In this document: positions 34,226-47,402 of the stretch, one piece after another
How the letters are laid out: every line of letters starts with the position of its first letter
Numbering within the stretch: the first letter of the stretch is position 1
Origin: Spizellomyces punctatus DAOM BR117
Lineage: Eukaryota; Chytridiomycota; Chytridiomycetes; Spizellomycetales; Spizellomycetaceae
Length of the DNA stretch: 64,000 nucleotides
Assembly (NCBI RefSeq): GCF_000182565.1
Contig: NW_015971553.1
Span: 371,807 to 435,806, forward strand
Reading direction: 5' to 3'
The notes under the pieces: model-generated
Seen by the model: the letters and a program-made list of their open reading frames with translations, nothing else
Databases searched by the model: none
What the model was told of the DNA's origin: nothing
Program-made: the position numbers and the translations under genes

Positions 34226-34705
34226 TCAACCCCACTCTACAGGTGGATCCAAGTTCTTCCATCCTTCTGGCGGGGGAGGACGCAAGCTAGGCGGCACCTT
34301 ATCCAAAGAAGGAAACCCCGCCGGAAGTTTACAAAAAGCCCTTGTTGGCTGTACGTAAGGTATCCACTCTATAAAAACCCCACCTCAGAAAATCCCGCAC
34401 ACAACACGAAAATTGCGGACTGCACATACCTCCAATTTCACCAACGCTAACTCCAAATGTCCCATACGCAGCATAATGAATCTTGACCATTCTTTGATGT
34501 TGTGTTCCCTTTAGATGCTGTATATAATGTCAGTATGATGCCCAAACATGTTGCAGCACGGTCCATTTGATGTACCACCTTTTCTCGAGATGCGGGTGTG
34601 TCGGTGAAGGACCTGTCACAGTAATCGCAATAATCTATATAATCTAAGTCGGGGGGAACTACATGCGCCCAAGAGAAAGAACATGTACATACAATTTCGT
34701 GTCAT
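34226..34705 (-). CDS. ZMAT5: ZMAT5-like (U11/U12 snRNP 20K) zinc-finger protein
   Basis: A small four-exon gene with no long open frame: exons 34705-34693, 34634-34579, 34517-34430 and 34368-34226 sum to 300 nt, 99 residues. The N-terminus is a U1C-type zinc finger, YYCDYCDRSF then REKHLKGTQHQRM (C-x2-C then H-x5-H). The C-terminus VPPSLRPPPPEGW then VEWG matches the end of ZMAT5, the 20K protein of the U11/U12 di-snRNP. Human ZMAT5 also has a CCCH finger between these parts; here that segment is missing and the protein is shorter. All introns are GT-AG and the frame closes. The gene is divergent to cystathionine beta-synthase with 355 bp between the start codons. Confidence 0.8.
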
Positions 34706-35060
34706 GTTCATTCGCAAGGCCAAAACTAGCGATAACGTTGTAAACTGGGCAAGCACTTACGAGATGATGATACAAATTCCAGTGTTTCAAACCAGTTTAG
34801 CCCAAATGTTTATATTCGATTCAAATCCATTTACTCATTGCATTTGAAAAGCACGCCAATGAAACCCAGCCGTGGAAGGGTGTTGTCCCCACCTGTGGCT
34901 ATTCTTGCAAGTGTGTGTTTTTTTTTAGGTTTTTTTTTTGTGGTGGTATTCCTCGCTCGGGCTTGTACACGTCGTATTTTTAATACCGACGGGGCATATA
35001 AGCATCTCGACTACATTGGTTTTACTTGCACAAGCATCGTACAACACTACAACAACAAAC
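34706..35060. promoter_or_regulatory. bidirectional promoter, ZMAT5-like gene and CYS4
   Basis: A 355-bp spacer between two divergent start codons. It contains T-rich tracts (about 34918-34939) near the CYS4 side. No specific factor site is clear to me. Confidence 0.5.
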
Positions 35061-36690
35061 ATGGCTAGCACTTCTTTTGATCGCTGCAAGATCTTGGATA
35101 ATATCCTTGAGCATATTGGGGGTACGCCCATGGTGCGTTTGAACAGGGTAACAAAGGACGCTGGTTTGGAATGTGATTTGGGTGAGTATTTTTGATTGTT
35201 TCGGCATCTTTTGTGGTACTAGTTTGGCTGAGATTGAGAATGTATTTTTAAGTGGCCAAATGCGAGTTTTTTAACGCGGGTGGGTCAGTTAAGGATCGTA
35301 TTGCCAAGAGGATGGTGGAAGCTGCTGAACGGGATGGAAAGTTGAAGGTATGTTGAGAGAGGCCATTTTGTGTGGTCTGTTGATGAAATAATGGGAAAAA
35401 TCACTCATTGTATTTGTGGATTTATTTTTTTAGCCCGGATATACGCTCATCGAACCTACTTCTGGCAACACAGGAATTGGTCTTGCCCTTGCCGCCGCGG
35501 TGAAAGGCTACCGCGCCATCATCACACTTCCTGAAAAAATGTCTCAAGAGAAAGTCGACGTTCTTAAAGCCCTTGGCGCGGAAATCATTCGTACACCTAC
35601 TGAAGCAGCGTGGGATGCCCCCGATTCGCACATTGGCGTGGCGAGACGGTTGAACGCTGAAATCAAAGAATCTCTTATCCCAGATCAGTATACGAACCCG
35701 AATAACCCATTGGCGCATTATGAGGGAACAGCGGAGGAGATTATTGCTCAGTGCGGGGGACAGGTGGATATGTTTGTGGCAAGTGCTGGGACGGGAGGCA
35801 CGATTGCTGGAGTCGCGAAAAAGCTGAAAGAAAAGTTTCCGAATGTGAAGGTTGTCGGGATTGACCCGAATGGCTCCATTCTTGCTCAACCAGAGGCCTT
35901 GAACAAGGAAGGAATCCATTCTTACCAGGTGGAGGGTATTGGCTATGATTTTGTCCCCGAAGTGCTGGATCGACAGTATGTGGACGAATGGATCAAGACA
36001 GATGACAGAGAGTCCTTTTTGATGGCTCGCAGACTGATTCGCGAAGAGGGATTGCTCTGTGGTGGATCATCAGGAGCTGCTGTCGTCGGAGCTATCAAAG
36101 CTGCCAAGAGTTTGAAACCTGGACAACGCTGCGTGGTCCTCTTGGCTGACTCTATCCGGAACTACATGACAAAACACTTGAATGAAGATTGGATGAAATC
36201 TCACGGCTTTATCGATGCCACGACCGAAAAGATTGAGGCAGACAAGAAATCCCAATGGGGTGGTGCAACCATTAAAGGATTGAATCTCCCGGTCGCTGTC
36301 ACAGTCCCTGAAACGACCACCTGTCGCGAGGCAGCCCAAGTTATGCAATCTCGTGGATTTGACCAGCTCCCCGTCACCTCTTCGACATCAAGTAAGCTTG
36401 TTGGATTGGTAACTCTAGGAAACCTCCTCGCCAAAGTCGCCTCTGGGCGCGCCAGACTTGAAGATCCCGTAACAAAAGCCATGTTTACATTTAAACAAAA
36501 CAAGAAATTCACGGAATTCACTGTAGAGACGCCCCTGGAGAGTTTGAGCAGATTCTTTGAAACAAACTCGTCAGCGATCGTTACAGAGAACGTGAGTGGG
36601 GAGCTACAGGTTCGGCATGTGGTGACCAAGGTGGATTTGTTGGGGTACTTGATTCATCATTCTGGAGTAGAGGCTGTAGGGACTCGATAG
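35061..36690 (+). CDS. CYS4: cystathionine beta-synthase
   Basis: Condenses serine and homocysteine to cystathionine in transsulfuration, using pyridoxal phosphate. Exons 35061-35181, 35253-35347 and 35434-36690 give 490 residues, near the yeast length. The PLP lysine sits in [11 protein letters not shown]. Further signatures are [12 protein letters not shown], the phosphate-binding GTGGTIAGV and [20 protein letters not shown]. Two C-terminal CBS repeats ([15 protein letters not shown] and a second one ending [13 protein letters not shown]) are present. The N-terminal heme-binding region of animal enzymes is absent, as in yeast. It is a conserved housekeeping gene. Confidence 0.96.
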
Positions 36691-36934
36691 GAGCAAACAG
36701 TAGTCTAGATGATACAAGATCATGTTAGAAAAAAATTATGTTTTGTGTAGCTAGCTTGCAATACAGAATAGCGTCTGATTCCCATTCAAACACAAGAGTT
36801 TTTGTTGTAATCCAGATTTTAGCAATCACCCGATATCACATTCACAAATTTCATACACAAGATCATATATCCCTAAAACAAAAAGCCGACTCCTATATTC
36901 ACATAACCCAATTAAAAAAATACACAAAATAAAA

Positions 36935-39900
36935 TCACGCAGCAGAGGCTTTAGTCGGCGAATTTGGCGGCGTGTTCAAAGCCTCATTCGATTTTTTTGA
37001 TGAGGATAAAGCATTTCTGGACCTGAACATGTGTTTCAACCAATGTTTTAGTCTCCGTTTACGATGGCGGGGATTTGGTGATGCCTATAATGAATAATGT
37101 CAATCGTTTTACATTTCGAGAAGAAGAAAAAACGAATAGCACATACGTCGTCTGGAACAATCACAGAGGGATCAACGTCGTAAGCGAAACACCAAGAAAG
37201 GCATGCGGAGAACGCTTTGTGGTTAGAAAAATAGTTTGGATAGTCTCATGAATGTCGCTCAAAAAAACCACAAACGTTGAAAAAGAGGGACGAAAAGGAA
37301 ATTCATCCCACCCTCCCAAGAAAAAACAAAACAAAAAACAAAAAGAAATACCAACCTGTCGATTGGGCAACATTCGTTTCACTCCCTCCTTCCACCTTTC
37401 CAATCCGCTCCAACTCCTCTTCAATCTCATCAGCAAACAATTCTTCCAAATACGGAATTAAAGTCGTTTCGCATGGCGTAAACTGCGTGGTAGGATGGTT
37501 CCCTTGTTCCTTTTCCTTTTGGTCCTTTGATTTCGTTGGTGATGGGGTGCTTTTTGATGATTCGGTGGGAGTGGAGGGATCTGCGTGCGTTGGGTAAGTT
37601 AGGATGGGTGGAGGGGGTTTGAGGGATTCGTGAAAAAAGGTGCGTGTCCAAGGATGGGAGAGGATTTGGTCGGTTGTTAGGCGGTGTGCGGGGTTTTTAC
37701 GAAGCATGCCTAGTTTTAAACAAAATGATCGTAGATATTAATGAGGTGATTCAAAAGTGGATATCACAAATAAAAACATGCCATAAAGCAAATCCTTTAG
37801 ATCGTCATCAAACCCGCTTGGCATGTCAAATTCCCCTGCCATGATCTTTTCGTATAGTACGAGTAGATTGCCATCTTCGTCGAATTCAAATGGATATCGT
37901 CCTGTTAGCATGTTGTATCTGGTCAACAAGAAAAAACAAACGTTAGAAATGATGAGATGGCAAAAACCGTTTGCGAGAAATCAACTTACAGTGTGATACC
38001 ACATGCCCATACGTCCACTGCGATGAATAACTAGCTGTTAAACCAAAAGAACGAGATGCAACTGCAAATGCAAAAATAACCGCTCGAACCTTTTTCCCCA
38101 GAAAACGAGAGAGCTCCTTCCGCAATTTCAGGCGAAAGGAACTGATGGGTCCCAGCAAACGACGTTACGTTCATTGGTGATCCATCGTACCCCGAAAATT
38201 GCTAATCTCAAAAAAGAATTCGATCAATAAAAGAGTAACCGACATATTATGTTTAAAAAAAGAGATATCCGTACCTCGGCAATCCCGAAATCGGATATTT
38301 TCAGCACGTTGTCGGGTGTGATAAGCATGTTGCCTGGTTTGATATCCCGATCTGTATTTGTTTTGTGGTGATGTACATTATTATTCAATTGAGCTTTGAA
38401 GGATGGTTGAAATATTCTGATTTGAAAACTTTTGGTACATACGTATAACTCCTTGAGAATGAAGGTAACTCAATCCTTCCATAAGTTGTACGAAATACCT
38501 GCCATGTTCATCAGAATTTCAACTCAATATGCACCAAACAATGAACGAAACCTCACCACTTACCAATGCGCCCTTGGAACCGGCAACCGATTCCCGTCGG
38601 ATTGCTCCAGCAATACCTGGAGCGAACAAGGACAATACTCAAACACCAGGTACCACTTTAAAATCTCCACACTACGATCATCTGCGGTTCCATCCTCAAA
38701 GCGCCAGGTAATGGGTTCTTCTTCAATGGTCGAAAACCAGTTGAATACTGCAACGTTGCTGTCTTCATCTTCTACTTTGCAGTAGACGTCGATGAGAGTT
38801 ATCGTGTTACGGTGCTTTAGTCGACGCAGGAGCTTGATTTCTCTAATTGAATTTTCCGTTTCGTTTAGAATGAAAAACGAATCTGAAAACGTTTGCATAA
38901 ATGCGAACCTTATAACACCCTCTATACCTCCCTGCATCTTCCTCAACCGCTTTTTATTTATAATCTTGACTGCAACGCGTTGAAGCGTTTCGGAGCATAG
39001 CCCTTCCTTGACTTTTCCAAACGATCCTTTCCCAATTTGATCGCCAAGGAGATATCTCCCAATCATCTTCACCTGTGCCGCTTCATTTTTCCATACTACT
39101 TCCGATGAATCGATCTTGTGTATGAAATTGGAGCTTGCGTGTCGTTGACAAAGCATGAGGTATTCATAATAGTCGGGATTATTCCGATAGCTATCGTCAA
39201 TGTCACCAACGACAGATATGGGTCGACTTTCGAATATTCCTGGGGAAGGAGAACGCGGTTGATGGTGGGATTCGTCGGTGGAGAGGATTCGTGTATCCTC
39301 CAAGGGTTGCTCTAAAGCTTGAGGATATTTATCAGCGTCCGGGACTTCGGGGATATCGGATTCAGATGGTGGACGAAGGGACGAGCGTTTTGACCCGCCG
39401 GCGGCGAGTCCACTTGATGCCGAAGCTGGTGCGGATCCATAGGGAGTGGAAACATATCCTGTTGACGCATGTCGGAATGCTCGTCCAGTCGATCCTATCT
39501 TGTCTTGGGCTTCGCGTTTACTGGCCAAGCTTCGAGCGCTTGCGCTAGCTGCTAGTGCTCCTACACTAGCGCTGACTGACAATCCACTCCTCAAGCTGGT
39601 TGAAGCGGCGCGCATGCCAGCTGCACCCTTTACGTTGCTGTATGAAGCAACCCTACCCATACTTCCTACCCTGTTAGTGTTAACGGAGGCGACGCTTCCG
39701 TGTCTTGAAGACCCTTTGGTCAAAGAGCTGGTCGAAGTCATTAGAACCTCTTTACGAGGATACATAAGAATGGTGGGCCGCTCGGAATTTGGAACGGAAA
39801 ATTCACTTGACGCAGCAAGAGCGGCGGCAACCTCGGATACGACGCTGGACCGAGCGCTACTGCTTTTGAATATTCCTAATTGGCTCACATCCACAGCTGA

Positions 39901-40233
39901 CATTCGCTTTTGGACTGAGTTGACCATTGCAGCTTTTCCCTGAAATGTGGGCCGTCTGGATGAGTTGTTGCTCCGGGATCCATGCTGTCCGCCATGTGTC
40001 TGTGAGACTTCCCGTCGACTATCTGTCTCAGAGACCGAAGAAGTTCTCGTTGTCCCGATGCCAGGTCCAGCAATGACAAAATCCACTCTGGTAATATCCG
40101 GTGCTGAGAGGATCGCCTTTTGATTCAACACGAGTCCTTGTTCGGATCGAAAGGACTGCCCTCCCAGAATAGTAGGGAGGGAAACCATCTTGCGATGGGC
40201 GTGGCCAGCAGTCCCATCGTTCGCTTCTCCCAT
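36935..40233 (-). CDS. LKB1/STK11-like serine/threonine kinase
   Basis: LKB1 is the upstream kinase that activates AMPK/SNF1 relatives. About nine exons run from 40233 to 36935. A disordered Ser-rich N-terminus of more than 300 residues precedes the kinase core: [109 protein letters not shown] and [18 protein letters not shown]. The CSLQ and [11 protein letters not shown] patterns are LKB1-like rather than SNF1-like. A roughly 35-residue insert lies before LVFEYC. The tail ends in a basic segment. One intron (37781-37710) is GC-AG. The longer open frame upstream of 40233 starts with TTG, so the first ATG was used. Confidence 0.83.
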
Positions 40234-40760
40234 CGTTCGCGTCCTACCAGTGCGGACTTGGGGATGAGGCAAGCTATATTTGGTTTTTTGGGGAAGCGCG
40301 TATTTACCCCGCTTCGGGTGATTCTATGTGGGGTTTTTGAGGTTAGGGTGACTGAACTTTTGTAGTGATAGTCCAAGTTACTGAAGGCCCGTATTCTCTT
40401 GAATAATCATCACCAAAGTGTAAGACTGGGTAGGTATTTTCTTCAAGGGTATCGTCGCGATCAGAAGCCCCGTTACCCCGGAAATTTTCAAAGAGAACCT
40501 TTCCTGAGAATAGCTCAACACTTCGCTTGCCAATATATGGATCCTTCTTAACAGTACACTCTCTTTATGTCAGTGCATTAGTTGTTAACCCTGCTATATT
40601 CGCTGTGTTTGACATATTGCACCTTTGCTCATCGTCCAGTTCCGACTGTTTATGTAAGCCAACTCGCCTGATTGGCCAAATTATATGACGTTGCCTTTCT
40701 TTATTTTTGACTTTCGCTGCAATCTTACATTCATTGCAATTGCTCCATTCACGAGCAAGT
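40234..40760. promoter_or_regulatory. divergent promoter, LKB1-like kinase and NOC3
   Basis: About 530 bp between divergent start codons. No further gene and no strongly matching factor site are seen. Confidence 0.5.
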
Positions 40761-43700
40761 ATGAGGAAAAAGACACATTGGCGGAAGACCCCAAACCCTT
40801 CCAAACTTGCCCCCCACGAAGAGGAACAAGATGTTTTTCTTTCAGACGAGGACATGGGCCTCCTGGAGGAGTATGGCTCGTTCACAAGCTTCTTGACAAA
40901 CCTCAATCCAGAAGAGCTGACTCGCAATGAGGTCTTGGAAGGACCGGACGCCATAATGCGGGCCAAAGGAAAATTTCGCATATCTACTGGCGAGTCCGTC
41001 TCTGACATTGACGAACAGGATCATTCTGACTTAGAAGCGTCCTATGAGCAGCGACCGCGCCCTCTGAAGCGGGACTGGAAGGAAGAAGGAAAGACGAGAT
41101 TACCAGTTAGAGGCGAAGATGGCCAGCTGAGAGCGCAACAAGTTGTTGTTATTGAAGAAGCAGGTAGGTACGTTTCTCCAAGAGCGTGGATCTTTGTTTT
41201 CGCTCTCGTACCAGGGGAACTGATAGTCAAAATCTAGACATGAAGCCGGAGGATGAAGAGAGTGATGAAGAAGTGGATCTACCACCCGTTGCCAAAAAGG
41301 AAAGGGTGGAAAAGCCAAAGGCACCGAAGAATGAATCAAACGATACTCAACCAAAGGCGCAACCAAAAAGCCGGGCCGGACGACTGGTCGACGCTCAGGA
41401 GAAATTGGCGGAGATTGCGTCGACCATCATCGAAGATCCCGAAAAGCATATCGCACATCTAAAGAATCTTCGACAAATTGGTGGTGACAAAGACGTCCAA
41501 ATCAAAAAACTGGCCTTGTTGACCCAGCTCGCTGTATACAAGGATATCATCCCGGGCTACCGTATTCGTCAGTTGACGGAAGAAGAGCAAACCATGAAAG
41601 TGTCAAAGGATGTTAAACGGCTGAGGCAATATGAAGAAACCTTGCTCGCTAATTACCAAGCCTACCTTCAGATCCTTGAAAACACTGTTCAAGCGTCCCT
41701 CAAATCATCCGACTCTGACAAGGCCCTCCTCGTCATCGCAATCCAGTGCATGGCGGACCTACTCACATCTGTAACACACTTTAACTTTCGGCTCAACCTA
41801 TTGACTGCGGTCGTTGCTCGTATGACTCTCAAAACCCCACCAGAAGTCGCTGTCATCTGCTGCAATGCGCTTTGTACTCTCTTTGACAATGATGAATCCG
41901 GCGAAGTGAGCCTCGAAGCGGTGAAACTTATTGCTAAGGCAATCAAAGCCAAACACTTCAATGTGCAAGAGGAGGTGCTGAGGACATTTCTACACCTAAG
42001 GTTGAACCAGGATCTTGCTGCTGGGAATGATCAGCCTGTGGAAAAGGAGCGAGGGACCAAGGACAGAGCTTCTAACAAGAGAAAAAGCACCGAGAAACAC
42101 GTATCACGCAAAAAGCGAAAGATTGAAAAGCACAACAAGGAGATTGAAAAGGAGTTTAAGGAGGCTGAGGCAGTTTACGATCGAGAGGAAGTGAAGAAAC
42201 GACACACGGAGACATTGAAATTTGTGTTTTTGACGTATTTTCGGATATTGAAGAACGCACAGGCATCTCCATTGCTGCCTGCTGTGTTGGAGGGGCTCGC
42301 AAGGTACATTGAGAAAGCCGTCGGTATACTCAGACCCATAGCTAAACCGTCCTCTCCGCAGATTCGCACATCTTATCAATGTCGAATTTTTTGCCGACTT
42401 GCTGAACGTTTTGAAAAGGATATCTTTTGAACAATATCAGCAATATCTTGCGGGAGATGTCGCATCAGAAGCAGACACCCGAAGTGCATTTCACTGCGTT
42501 ATTGCAGCTTTTCAACTTCTCAGTGGCCAGGGTGAAGCCCTTAATCTGGACTTGAAAGACTTTTACAACTCCATGTACACACAGCTGATGCGCTTACCTA
42601 TGAACCCGGAGGCAGCGCTCGCGGTAGCCGGTACAGCAGCTACGACAAAAAGGCGGGCACAAAAGGCAAAGTCATCGACGCTTGTGCATATTGAGAACCG
42701 ATCGGGTAGCGAAATTGAGCTGGCGTTGCAAGGGTTCGAATTGCTCTTTTATAAGAAGCGACAGGTGAGTTATTACTTTTTCTCGATGTTGGCTTTCAGA
42801 CAAGGCTCGATGATGACAATGGGATAATGACATCACTCATGATTTTGGGAGACATGATCTCCCAAATTGTTCCTACTGAGAGCTTTCAATGAGGTCGATG
42901 GGCATGTTCTTGAATTGTATACGCTGCTAATATGATGGACTCAATTAATAGGTGCCCGCCGAACGCGTAGCAGCTTTCGTTAAGCGACTTGCAATCGTGG
43001 CCCTTCATCTCCCTGCAAATGCCGTTTTAGCATGTCTGGCCATTATTCGTTCCCTCATCATCGTGAGTGATTGTTTATATTAAGTCAATAATTGCGGACA
43101 GTCTGACATTCTCCTCCTTGTTTAGCGATTCCCCCGTTTAGAGTCTCTACTGGACGCCGAAGGCCGTTTGGGAACAGGTATCTACCAACCAATGCTGGAC
43201 GACCCCGAGCTTTCAAATCCCTTCGCTACCAATCTATGGGAAATGACGCTCTTTATGCAACACTATCATCCCACTGTTTCCTCTCTCGCCAAACACGTCA
43301 CATCCACGATTGCTATTACCCAGAAAGGCACCGCTCATGTCACCAACGTCCACAAACCCCTCCCCAGCAATCTTGCTTTACCACCAAGAGATTTTCTCAC
43401 CGCATTTGATCCCCAACCAGCGATTGTCGGAAACCCACGGTTCCATTTGGTCCCCGCGGCGGAGATACCTGGTTCCATTGCGTCGATACTGAAGAAGAAG
43501 AAGGAGAAGGGCATCAAATACGCAGACGGTCCCACCGTGGTCCTCGAAAGTAGTTTCATGGAGAATCTGAGAGAGAGCACGGCCACCACTGATGACAACA
43601 ATGTGTCCCTTGCAAAGTCTTTCAGAGAGATGAAAGAAGTTGGTGAGCTGAAGGAGTTGGAGGCCGTGGCAAGCCGGTTGCGAATCATGGTGGAGCTTTT

Positions 43701-43917
43701 GAAGGAACATGCCGCGATGGACGACGAGCATTCAGACAGCGGGGAGGAGCCAAATGAGTTTGGTGTAGTAGATAGTCAAAGTGAGGAAGACGGTGAGGAC
43801 CAACGTTTTGAGGCACCACCAGCACCTCAACAGCTTAAAAAGCGACGAAAATGTATGGGTGGAACAAAAGGTCGACCTGGGGGTGGATGGGTAGTGAAGG
43901 ATGTGACAGGTAGATGA
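40761..43917 (+). CDS. NOC3: nucleolar complex protein 3 (Noc3)
   Basis: Noc3 works with Noc2 in pre-60S ribosome assembly and also binds origins in yeast. Exons 40761-41163, 41238-42303, 42362-42764, 42952-43062 and 43126-43917 sum to 2775 nt, 924 residues. Acidic and basic N-terminal segments lead into the NOC3p domain (AQEKLAEIASTIIEDPEKHI, then LAVYKDIIPGYRIRQLTEEE). A Lys-rich KRK/KKRK stretch is the likely nucleolar signal. The CBF/Mak21-type domain follows (ISFEQYQQYLAGD, then YQPMLDDPELSNPFATNLWE). All introns are GT-AG and the frame closes. Confidence 0.95.
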
Positions 43918-44018
43918 TTGTATATCAAAATATCTATATAGAAGCCACTAGGTATAAGAACGCCCAACGCTGACGTGCGTTTTAAGCAATTCTAGCTGGA
44001 AAATACATCAAATGTGCT

Positions 44019-45664
44019 TCACCCATCCTCTGGGGACTTGGCCACGTTACCCAGTAATGATCTAATCCCGGTGATTGACCTCCGACATGATTTTGCCACC
44101 GATCTGTATCCGCCCTGTATTCTACGCCCGATTTTTGCAAGTAAATCCTTGCTAGCCTTATTCCACCTAGGATCAATGAAGAAATTTACCAAGGGGTTGA
44201 ATATTCCTGGAAAGATTGATGTGGAAAAATGTTGGATTAATGCGTCGCTTTAAGATCATAGTCACATCTCTGCTCACCTGGAGACACAGCAAGGATAGAA
44301 GCGTACATGTCAAATTTATTCGATACTGGTTCGTGATTAATGCCGCTATATATCATCTTGACTGTGTTTGGCAACCACATCATCGTGAAGCAGATGACCA
44401 TGATGGCGCACTTTCTTGCCACCTCTAACGGAACGCAAAGCTGTGTTCAGTGGATTATCCATGTGGCATTGTGTTCAACATGGACCTTACGAGATTCTAA
44501 TTTCCCAATTCTCTGAATTGAAAGATCATTCTTTGATAGCGCAATCTTGGTCTCTGCAAGTCGACTTTGCCCGCCTATCTGCGACTCGCTCGGTCTTGAT
44601 ATGTCGTCCCTACTGGTGTTTGCAACCATATTTGAGTTCTGATGAGCGCTGGCACTTTGGTTCTGCGGGACACTGGCGCTAGTACTATTTCCGTCGCGTT
44701 TCTTTTTATCGTTTGTTTGGATGCCTCCCAACTTGCGGGCAGCTTTGCGTACTATGAGCCAGATCGCTGTATATGTCACTCTAAACGAATCGTCATCATT
44801 GAATAGTTGCTAGTAGACATTTTTGAATATCGCCAGGGTTTTACTTACCCTACATTCAACATTGACAGCACCGCAACCATACCGAGGATGACCGTGAGCC
44901 TCCGATTCACGACTGGATGAGGTTGCGGACGAAGCACGCTGCCCCCTGGTGAAGAGCTTCATCAATTACAATCCCTGCAATCCCTCCGTTATAAAGTTTC
45001 TGGAGAAGATACTCACAATCTGGGCAGCAATATATACCCGCTTCTTGAACAGCATACTTATTCCCACTCGCGAAGTAGATGCTAGCCAGGATAATGGACG
45101 TAACGGTACACAAAGTGATCCCACAGCCGGTAAGTAGTCCGGTCCACTTTTTGCCCATCAGAATGGTGTGGCTGCGCTCTTGAGTAAGAAGACCAATGCC
45201 GAGGATTGAGATGAAGCCCCCCACGCAACTCATGAATCCCTGAAATTGACACCAGCTGTCTGATAGACGCCTGCCAAGATGTAAATAAGCCATATGTAAC
45301 TGGTAGCATTGGATATTTAAGAGAGTACCATTTTCCGGACCGTAGCATGTCCAATACGGCGCCAAGTTGAAAAACATTCCTGTTAGAGCAAGTTGTTAGG
45401 ATGCGGATGACTAGAAATGGCTACCGATTCACGAACGAATACTTGCAAAAATAAGTCTCCAATGCCAATGTAAAAGATAATCCAGTTGTGCCATTTTGTC
45501 GCCCCTGTCCGTAAATCTGACGATGTGATGAATAGGGTGAAATTGAAGATTGCAATCAAGAGAGCCCCGGAATGCAGGATGACACCAATGGAATCGTGGG
45601 TTTTTTGAAGCGAGGTCAAAGTGCGCTCGTATGGTATGCCGATCCAGTCTGTTGCATCAGCCAT
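44019..45664 (-). CDS. seven-transmembrane receptor, cAMP-receptor-like
   Basis: A G-protein-coupled receptor by topology. About six exons read from MADATDWIGIPYERTL at 45664. Hydrophobic helices include SIGVILHSGALLIAIFNFTL, WIIFYIGIGDLFLQVF, FMSCVGGFISILGIGLL, GLLTGCGITLCTVTSIILAS and LTVILGMVAVLSMLNV. After a long Ser/Asn-rich third intracellular loop comes CAIMVICFTMMWLPNTVKMI. The last exon starts FNPLVNFFIDPRW, the NP-x-x-N motif of helix 7, followed by a basic tail ending KSPEDG. The pattern suggests the cAMP-receptor/Git3-like group, but the ligand is unknown. Internal exon borders in the middle are less certain than the ends. Confidence 0.75.
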
Positions 45665-47402
45665 GCTGAAATTTGGTGGTCTGAACGAGAAAGGAATTGG
45701 GAACTAGGAATTCGGAACGAGTGGGGTTGTCTGTAGCTTATGGCCATTCAATGGTGTCGTGACTTTCGAAATATTTTGTTGGTACGACCGGCAGAAGTCA
45801 TTTAGCTGCACGTTACCATTACTTTCTGCATCCGTCAGCCGAGAACCAAATGTCAGGGATATCTATGAATAGTTACCTTCAGTCCAAGAATAGGCGAAAA
45901 CACGTTTCAGACACTCAGCGACAGTTGGGCCAAGAATTCTGCAAAAACGAGAAATATTTGGGTCTCGAGGATCTTCAAAATAGGCAGTACAAGCAGAACG
46001 TCCCTTATTGCTTTTCGGGAGTTCCCATTAATGACGACTTTTAGACATTTCAATGTTTCGCGAGATTGGCTGGCTAACATTCCAAATAGACGGAAAGGGA
46101 TGTGGATGATGACCCTTAATTATGTTTTATTTCTGAAGGCGCTAAAAGCGATTTCAGTGCAATTGTCCCTCGGGTAGCGCATCGCATTCCCGTGGACTAC
46201 CTCGGAGACACTCGTGACATTAAACTGCCTCCCGACCAAGTGCAACAATGTACCTTTGAACAAACATACGCTTCATTATGCACTAAATAACTTGGTCTAC
46301 TCTCGTTTAAAAAAACTTTTAGGAACAAAGAATTTCTCCTATATTGCCCTTACTCTCACTGTTCTATCATTGGTTCTCTATTATCTTTGATCTACTATAC
46401 TACCAAATAGGCCCGAACCATCCACATTCATTCATACTTGAAATAGTTTGCAATGTGGCAGCTGTGTGAATTCACCAACTGGTTCGCAGTAAAATCCAAA
46501 TGTTCATTACTGCAAGTCTTGCTGGTCGGAGTTGTCTTACGAAAGATCACGGGGATGATAAAGTAATGAGTGTCCGTCATCTGCCCCATTTCCGTGTTCG
46601 GATCGCGCACGGGACTCTTTCACTCAATAAGGTTGACCCTTTTTTAGGGGAGGGTTGAGGTTTCTACTCGCAAACAGGCGGCAGGTCAGCCGTTGCAATG
46701 CACGTTGAAAACCAAGCATTTCGACGACGTTGTTTTGCTTTCCGCCTTGTCCGCCAGGCGCTGTGCTTCACAAAGGCTTTTGGGGCCGCGGCAAACCGTC
46801 CATCAAACCATGAAAACGTCACCACAACACATGCAATGCATCCAGGTTCCAGCATAGAGTAGGAGGCACAGCCATAAATAGAATTTGGAATGCATCCGGG
46901 TCCATAAGAAGCAAACCAATTAGTCATCCCTAAACCAGACTGTCCCAATATGCAGTCAAGATAACACTAGTTTCCCTCCACATCATCCCAGCCAGACAGC
47001 CTTATTTGCGGAACGGAAACAAGCCAGGACGGACCTACTGCACTCTCTTGCGCATCGCAGTTTGAAAAGGTGCGCGGAATCTACTTGAAAGGAGACTTAA
47101 TTGGGCTGCCACCGAGACATTCCGCTTGAAATTGTTCTCCAGACCGACTCCGCTGCGGCGTTGTAAACTGCTCGGATATTCTCCTGATATAAACTGCTTG
47201 AACTCTGCCCACCCCCTGGGCATTTTACTGGGGAAATACAGCACCAATCCTGGCGTCCGCAGGTTCCGGCGGCCAAAAGCGCAGATATCAGGAAAACGAC
47301 TCGGAGGACATCGGTTCGCCGGAGCTTAATTCCGGAACCGATTTCGCTGCCTCCAGCGCTTTCAGCGCTGTTGGACAGTCGGGTACGCGTGAAAGCAAAC
47401 GC
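45665..47402. other. large intergenic region
   Basis: About 1.7 kb between the receptor and GID7. Two minus-strand open frames (47247-47035, 70 codons, basic; 46948-46664, 95 codons, Cys/Arg-rich) have no family I recognise and no splice support. The last 150 bp before 47403 stay open in the GID7 frame and probably belong to its first exon or a 5' exon. Confidence 0.4.

Noticed and set aside
46664-47247. Small minus-strand genes (95 and 70 codons)
   Set aside because: No recognised family, no splice context and no conserved motif; left as unsupported open frames.
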